A DNA stretch of 64,000 nucleotides from Lindgomyces ingoldianus (taxonomy: Eukaryota > Ascomycota > Dothideomycetes > Pleosporales > Lindgomycetaceae): positions 62,001-126,000 of the forward strand of contig NW_022985197.1 of NCBI RefSeq assembly GCF_010093535.1. The letters run 5' to 3'. Every line of letters begins with the position of its first letter. The stretch's first letter is position 1. A program made the translations under genes and the position numbers. A model generated the notes under the pieces. That model was not told the DNA's origin, did not search any database, and saw only the letters and a program-made list of their open reading frames with translations. Below, piece by piece: positions 57,613 through 64,000 of this stretch.

Positions 57613-58882
57613 ATGCTCACTCTGTCGACTCTCCTCTCGCTCCCAGTGTTCCTCTCAACTACTATCATCGCTCATGCCCTAGCAGCACCCGAACTCACTT
57701 ACCGCGACAACAAGGATGACAACGATAATCTCGCAGCCTCACTCACCGGGGGCGAGAAGTGCGACAAGAAAGAGTTGAAAGCGATACAAGAAGGCTTTGT
57801 GGAAATGAACAAATTATTTCAGGCGTCCATAAAAGTGAACTGGAACCGATCCGCCGAGCAAGAATTTTTTGGGAAGCCAGAGAGACTGCAAAACTACACA
57901 GCAATGGTAGAAGCCAATCTCCTCCGCGCCTCGCAATATTCCTACCTACAAGGTAACACGACACGCAACCCCGACATCCACGTCCGATGCGATGATCCGA
58001 TGAAAAAGTGCCAAGAATGCACAAGAAAAGAAGGGAAACATGTTGCGTATACTATAGGGAATGATCCGCATATCAATTTCTGCGAGCGATATTTCGATTT
58101 GCCAAAGTTGGATGACGCCGTGGAGAAAGCTGCTGGGAATCTTACATCGAATTTAGAAATAATGTCGTACTATAATCGAGGTATGAACTGGACCAACGAT
58201 GCACTTGGAGGAAACTAATGTCTTCCTAGCAACGGCATGGGCGAGGCAGGTAATGCACATCTCAGCTGTCGGGGTGGGCGTTGTCGAGAAGGCCGTGGTG
58301 AATTCACAGTCTCAAACCACTTTCGTCTGGACGACGTACCAGTACACTGGACCTCTGAATGTGTCGTTTCTCGCTGGAGTTAAAAATGAGCATCCTGACA
58401 CTAACGGGCCAAACAATATCGAAGCCCTAAAATATGGCTACGGCGCCAATCGGGCAAAGTTACTGGCAGTACTATCGACTCAAATGCCGTATGATGCATT
58501 GAACAACCCAGATAATTACGCCTTGTACGCCCAAGCACGGTACGTAATGGAAAAGAAGGGACTCTACCCGAACTTTCCAGTTATGCAGTTCGACGACGAG
58601 ATGGAGGTCTTGTCGAACGAACAATTGCAGGATGGCGCGCGCCCAAGGTACGCGTGTTTCGATGCACTAGATATTGTGTGAGTGACTGGTCGTGTGGTTT
58701 GGAGGTGTGTATTTACTAATTATTCTGTTAGACCGGCTGACAAACGGGTCACCTTAACTGGGAAGCCACTCTCTTCCTCTGCCTCATCGATGAATAGAGA
58801 CACATCGCGGACCCCGATTCGGGGACATGCTGCCATTGCTTGGTCAATCGCGTCTTACTTTGCTCTAGTTTTACTAAGTTAA
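57613..58882 (+). CDS. secreted M35-like (deuterolysin-related) protein with degenerate metal-binding motif
   Basis: Three exons (57613–58180, 58230–58677, 58732–58882; phases consistent) give 388 residues. Signal peptide MLTLSTLLSLPVFLSTTIIA. The segments IHVRCDDPMKKCQECTRKEG, AYTIGNDPHINFCERYFDLP and then TAWARQVMHISAVGVG follow the order seen in fungal lysine-specific metallo-endopeptidase-like proteins, where a Cys-rich turn and an 'NFC..FF' strand precede the zinc-binding HExxH helix. Here the helix reads MHISAVG, so the catalytic Glu and the second His are absent. The C-terminus (AAIAWSIASYFALVLLS) is hydrophobic and could be a GPI signal. Probably a catalytically inactive, cell-surface or secreted relative. 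Confidence 0.75.
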
Positions 58883-59444
58883 TCTGAGGCGCAACTCTGG
58901 AAGGCCACAGAAGCACGCAGGGAAAGTTGAAACGTGAACGAGAGACTGGAGATGAACGACAGCTTGGAAGGCATTTCAGCGAGTAGTGAAACCCTGGAAA
59001 GAAACTTGGCAAGAAGTAAAGAGTCATGAGAGATAGAAATGAGAATGCAATCGCATCTAGAGTACAATGAGGCTTGAAAGGCGAACTGATCCCAGACCGA
59101 AAACGGTATCTGAACAGAGAATTTTAAGAATCTGGCCAAGACGCCGCAGAAAAAAAGCATTTGAAAGAACAAGACGTTTAATATGCACACGTCCGTGAGA
59201 TCGCGGGTATCGCTGACGCTGACGCACAAACACGCTCATAGAGAGACTTCAAACAACGAATGAGACAAACCGAACCCAGCTCGGTGACAAAACGAAGGAA
59301 GCGGGTTAAAATGGAAACCGAGAGGGAATGAAAAGAAACATGCCGCAGACAAATGCTATCTGAAATAGAGAGAGAATTAAGAGGGCATAACAAATGGTCC
59401 GAGCGGTGGCCATTCAAGGACATTGACTCTGATATAAAATGGAT

Positions 59445-60585
59445 TCAGCGGCTTGGAGGCTGATCCCAATGTCTGAGCATTTGCCCTAGTGCGAAATTCC
59501 ACTCTGCGACGAAAGCACCAGAGAGCTGGGTAACTCCTTCTGCAGATGGGGTGCGGCCTCCCCACATCGTTGGTTGTGCGGCCTGGTACTGGGCGTAGTA
59601 CGGAATAAGTTGACTAAAAGGGTCAGAAACTATTTGAAACAACTTCCGCAGAGCCTCCTATGGAACATACTCGGTTTGGACTTTGGTCAGGACTAGCCAG
59701 CAGAAGTTCCAACTGCGGTTGCTTTGGGGGTCGGAGTATACGCGTCTCTTAGCTTCCTCAAGGCATTCGGAACTATTTGAAGAGAATGGGCAGTCAGCGC
59801 GGAGGGAGTTTGCTGAAGGAAATGCGTCCTTGAATTACCTGAATGGATAGTTCTTCGTCAGGCCTCGAAGTTCGGTAAGCAGGCTGTGAGAGTTGACGTA
59901 ATAGGACCCTAATGGTACCGTCAGCCGCAAATCGGCGTCGGAATGGCGGGGCAACGCACAAGCCGCAGTCATAGGTTCGGTAACATCTGGGGAGCCAAGG
60001 AGAGCAAAAGCTTTCTCAATACGTCGCAACTCTACCAGGGTGTTGACGCGGTGCGATCTTAATGCATGGATCATTTGTTCCTTCTCCTCCTAGAAACAAT
60101 TAGCAACAATCAGTGACCTCAAGATTTCCCGCATATGAGGGTTAACATACAATGGAAGGCTTCCTCCAGCTAGACATGTTCATATAGGATGGCAGGCGAT
60201 ACCTCCTTGCTGGTGGGTTGCTATATTCGCTATACTCAGACTCGAGCGAGCCCGAAGAGTACACCGACATAAAAATGGGCTCCGGATAGTGAGAGAAGTC
60301 ACCACTAGGAAAATCAGACCAACTTTGCCAGATCGACGCGGTTCTGCTTGATGGCTCAAGAATCTGAGGCGGTGAACTGAAGGAGCTTCGGGACTGTGAT
60401 GAGAGAGCAACTGGATCTGTATCGTCTTCCTGGAATGCAGTTGGGCCCGGTAAAGAGAACCTGGTCCTTGTAGGTCGCGTGCTAGGAACAGTCAAGTAAC
60501 TCGAAGTTGCAATGTTCAAAACAGTTGAAGAAGCTCGAGATAATGGTGGTGATAATTGAGGGTCGGTCTGCAGCGGGGGATCCAT
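59445..60585 (-). CDS. uncharacterised fungal protein
   Basis: Four exons (60151–60585, 59839–60089, 59671–59772, 59445–59613), phases consistent, give 318 residues. The first 110 residues are Ser/Pro/Thr rich and probably disordered (SSFSSPPQILEPSSRTASIW). The rest is ordered and helical: KEQMIHALRSHRVNTLVELR, RIEKAFALLGSPDVTE, SYYVNSHSLLTELRGLTKNY, SNRSWNFCWLVLTKVQTD, WGGRTPSAEGVTQLSGAFVA and EWNFALGQMLRHWDQPP. No signal peptide, membrane segment or catalytic motif. I do not recognise a named family; the Trp-rich C-terminal block suggests a compact domain. Confidence 0.7.
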
Positions 60586-63500
60586 AGATGGGAGGAGGGG
60601 TTAGAACAATTTATACATATCCCAGGCTTGTACATAGAGCATCAAGCAGAATATGAGCGTGAAGCTTGGGCATCATAACCGTGAACGAATGAAACGCTGC
60701 ATTCCACCTAGGACAAGTGGTTGCTGATATCTGTCTTCGAATGAGCCACACAAGAGTAGTCAAAGCTCCGAAGCCACAAGGTGATGCAGTTCTTTCGGAA
60801 TACGGGCGGCGGGGGAGAAGAGGTAGCAAGAAGAAGTAACACGAAGGAAAAGTGGTAAGGCGTGTAAGATGTCTGACTAGATAGAGAAGAATAGATATCC
60901 GCCCTACCACGTTTTAGGGACGTTTTGCACGCCAGTTGCACGCTAAGACACCGCACCTATCTACCAGCTACACAAAAGTTAGACTAACTTGGGGCTGCGG
61001 ATCTCCCGCCTGTCAAAAACGAGTGAGATGGGGTGCATTCAGCTACTGGAAGGGCTCAACCACTCCTCAGTGGCTAGAGTAGCATACGGCCCGGTAGATC
61101 CCAAGAACTAGGATGATGTTCAGGCCGCACTTCAAGTCCGTTAAGCCACAGGCGCGGTTCAAAAACTGGTCGTGAAGAAACACTATTGGCTCCCAAGAGC
61201 AAAATAAAGGTGCGCCAGTGAGCGTCAGTGGGGCAACTCTGACGGCCGGCCTACAAACCCCATGATTCGAAATCGAACGACTGGGCTTTCTGTTCGTCGC
61301 TGAAAAGACAATTGCACGGTGTCATCCGCAGCTCTCAGCTAGCGATGTTACTTCAAAGGTCGTAAAAGAAGGCACATTTTGATAAAAACGTCGTGATGAG
61401 TGTTCGGGAACTCGTCTTTCCGGGTGGCAGAGGGCGAAAGAGGTATTCGCAATCTTCAACTAAGCAGTTTAGCGAGAAGACGCAGGTGTTGAGGCTGGTG
61501 CTGATGTCGAGCTGACAGAAGAAGATATGGATGTCGAAGTTTCTCGGAGCGGTCTTCGGCCTTGCCCGCGACCTGTGGCTGGGGTTGGAGCTTGGCAGTG
61601 GCTCAGCCTCAACTTGACTTCAATACCTCACCGCCTCTCGCGATGCGCAATTCATTCTCACCACGCGAAAGACATTGTTCTCGGGTATCTGGTTAGCAAT
61701 TTCGACATCAGGAAACAAAGAACGGAGTTTGCGTCAGGCACCCCTCACTTCACCCCCAAACTTCGCATTCACTCTGTCAGCCACAGGTCGCCCGGCAATG
61801 TGTCTCGGAAAGCAGGTCACGGACCTGTGGCCGTGCAGACTTGGAAAGAGCCTCATCGTGGTATCAATTGGGGGTTAATTCGGCGGCGCCCTTGCGAAGC
61901 TATTGGTTATCCTCTGTGTTTCTACGCCGTCATTTACCTGAGGCTGAGGCTGGCAGCTGCTGTCAGCCGCCACAAGCCCTCCGTCTCGCTACCTGGTTCA
62001 AAGCGGTAACATCGACAGTTCCCATGCACCATGGGTGCCACCATCTCTACCATGACCGGGTCACACCAGCTGATAATACCACCCGAGAGCGTTTTACGAC
62101 AAAAGATTGGTTGTTTCTTCACCATACAAGAGTCAAGCATTCTGCGATCCGCCGCTAGAGGAAGATGAAATAAGCATACTCCTCTGACTCCGTTTGGATC
62201 GGAGAGCTTTCCCTTCACATCGTTCTCATATCCACGTCTCCATGGGCTCTGATCCAATAGAACGAGTTGTCATAGCTAAGGTTTGCCCCCTCTGGGGTTT
62301 TGAAACCCAGCCTGTCATACTCAGCTTAAGGTTCAAGATTAAGTATGCTTTAGTGTCTGCACAAGACCTCCATGGTATCAGCAATGACTGCATGATGCGT
62401 TTTAATCATCAAAGTCAGGTCTATAGCCCCATGTTCTTCATGCTAACATCCTTTTCTCCCGTTCTCGACTCTGTTCAGCCAACGCACTACAATCGTTCCA
62501 GGTTTAGTCTCTCTCACCAGACAAGCATTTCACAGAAATAAGCTTAAGGTAGGCTTTATACGCTTTCGTACCTATCGGCACTTCCGCTAAAGAGTCGGAG
62601 ACTATCAATCGCTGGATGCGGACCCTAATCGGGCGTTTTCGATTACCATCTTAGGAAAAAGCATTCGTCCACTTCGAAATCTCACATCTTTCTAGAATGT
62701 CTCTCCTTACCCGCCCGTACCAGTCGGTCCCGCCTCACCCCAGGGTAAGCACCGCGACCCAAAGGTGAAGTATTCGCTCAAAGCACCCCTCATTGTCTCA
62801 CTTCCAGACAAGATATTGCATCCCCGTCATACTCCCCTCCCAGCTCCTCGAAAGGAAAAGCCACATCGGCCCCAGGTCTCGGGTGAAACTAAGACCTCTT
62901 GCCCAATTGATTGAGCCGATAGAATTTACACTCTCATCACATGAGTAACGACTGATACAGAGTCTCTTCTCTTTCAGCTGGTATTCAGCTAGTAATCGCA
63001 ACACATGGAGATATCCTACCCACCTAAACAGGGGATATGCGCAGGGCGTTCCTGCAAGAAGATGACACAAGTAGTTTTGCTGACAGCTCTAGACGTCCTT
63101 TTTGACAAATAACCGCAGAGGTTAAGTATTGTACTTGACTCGGACTGAATCTCTCCTAAACCCCATGCTCAGTTAATCTCAACAGACATCACCTTTCCCA
63201 TGTGTTGTCTACCGAAAATGGGTGAATGTCATATCATGACTGATCTGCACTGCTTCAAGATATTTGTGAAATGATTCAGCTATGAGGGACTGTCAAAACT
63301 AGAAATGTACAGTCGCGTAGCTCCATGTCAATCAGCTTCTTTTAGTTAACAATGAAGGCTTTAACAGCAGTTTAAGGCAGAAGATCACATTGCACGTGAC
63401 GCCGTGTATCTCAGCCGTTCGGCCAATGACGCGCATGTTGGTTGGCCCGAGCTTCATCAATATCTCAGGCTGCTATTCGCTTCTGTTGCCTACATCCCAC

Positions 63501-63643
63501 ATCCAGCCTATCCCATGTACTTAAGGCCAACCTCTCTCCAACCAAAACAACCCCTCCAATTCCTTCGCCCCAATCTCTTCAGCTCCTTTCAGCCCCGCCT
63601 CTTCCACATCCACCCCTCCCTCCGACGCCAACACCGCCTCACC
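60586..63643. other. 3-kb region without a supported gene
   Basis: The largest apparently empty stretch outside the transposon. ORFs up to 160 codons (61527–62009) overlap in several frames and show no domain or signal. CT-rich plus-strand DNA at 63530–63640 is the leader of the Nudix gene. Nothing else can be assigned. Confidence 0.45.
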
Positions 63644-64000
63644 ATGTCCTCAACCCCAAAAGTCACCTCCATCGACGCTCTCCCCGCCTCCGAGGCAAAA
63701 TGGATCGAGTTCCAGAAAATATCGTGGACAGATCAAACAGGGAAGCCGCGCATCTGGGAATCGGCATCGCGGAAGACACGCGGGAAATCAGGCGTTGATG
63801 CCGTTGCCATCAGCACCATCATCCGGCACCCCTCGCGGCCCGCCTCCACAATCATCATCCTGCAATACCGTCCTCCAGTTGATGCTATCTGTGTGGAGTT
63901 TCCTGCCGGCTTGATCGATGAGATGGAGACGCCGAGTGATGCGAGTCTGAGGGAGTTACATGAAGAGACGGGTTATAAGGGCGTTTTGAAGTATGTTTCG
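63644..64000 (+). CDS. Nudix hydrolase (ADP-ribose pyrophosphatase type), truncated by window edge
   Basis: The start ATG at 63644 follows a CT-rich leader. Exon 1 gives about 115 residues up to a probable GTATGT donor at 63991; the rest lies beyond the window. The Nudix box is complete: GLIDEMETPSDASLRELHEE followed by TGY (residues about 88–111), preceded by VDAVAISTIIR and TIIILQYRPPVDAICVEFPA, the usual ADP-sugar diphosphatase lead-in. Such enzymes hydrolyse ADP-ribose and related sugars to AMP and sugar phosphate. The N-terminus lacks a signal peptide, so cytosolic or mitochondrial. Confidence 0.9.
   Translation, partial: MSSTPKVTSIDALPASEAKWIEFQKISWTDQTGKPRIWESASRKTRGKSGVDAVAISTIIRHPSRPASTIIILQYRPPVDAICVEFPAGLIDEMETPSDASLRELHEETGYKGVLKYVS

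Noticed and set aside
61527..62009. 160-codon plus-strand ORF
   Set aside because: Overlapping ORFs in three frames, no signal or domain.

Overview
This window is nuclear DNA of a filamentous ascomycete. Small GT–AG introns (mostly 45–90 nt, often with a CTAAC branch point), fungal-only families (DUF3433, LtrA, GH131, secreted cell-wall proteins) and a repeat-induced point mutation (RIP)-like AT-rich island all point there. The gene mix resembles Leotiomycetes such as Botrytis/Sclerotinia relatives, but that is inference. Most genes below were assembled by joining reading frames across introns and checking phase by hand.

Layout. 0–2 kb: a C2H2 zinc-finger gene broken by four in-frame stops. 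2.3–2.9 kb: a small AT-rich island. 3.8–23.2 kb, gene-rich: signal peptide peptidase, a small glyoxalase/VOC protein, a membrane-anchored pepsin-like protein without its first catalytic Asp, a Ser-rich repeat cell-surface protein, a bZIP factor, a small conserved protein, a secreted beta-propeller-like protein, an orphan lipase-like domain of NLR/sesB type, and polynucleotide kinase 3'-phosphatase (seven exons, one of 10 nt).

23.24–33.56 kb: a 10.3-kb AT-rich block bounded by inverted terminal repeats of about 200 bp and flanked by TTCT on both sides. It looks like a large RIP-mutated DNA transposon inserted 40 bp upstream of the kinase start codon. Inside it, two plus-strand stretches keep one frame for 750–900 nt, with only TAA/TAG (never TGA) as stops, mostly where Gln codons would be expected. 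I do not recognise the encoded proteins; this is the most interesting part of the window.

33.9–48 kb: a decayed gene, a DUF3433 membrane protein, a small secreted protein, an LtrA-family membrane protein, a GH131 glucanase-like enzyme, another decayed secreted/membrane gene, a 62-bp tandem duplication, a short transmembrane protein and a secreted DJ-1/PfpI protein. 49.8–64 kb: an MFS transporter, a small conserved protein, a Type-I-like membrane protein, an M35-like secreted protein lacking a normal HExxH motif, an uncharacterised four-exon gene, and the start of a Nudix ADP-sugar hydrolase cut by the window edge.

Many products carry secretion signals or act at the cell surface or endomembrane. 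Outside the AT-rich island the genes look independent; no biosynthetic cluster or operon-like unit is visible.
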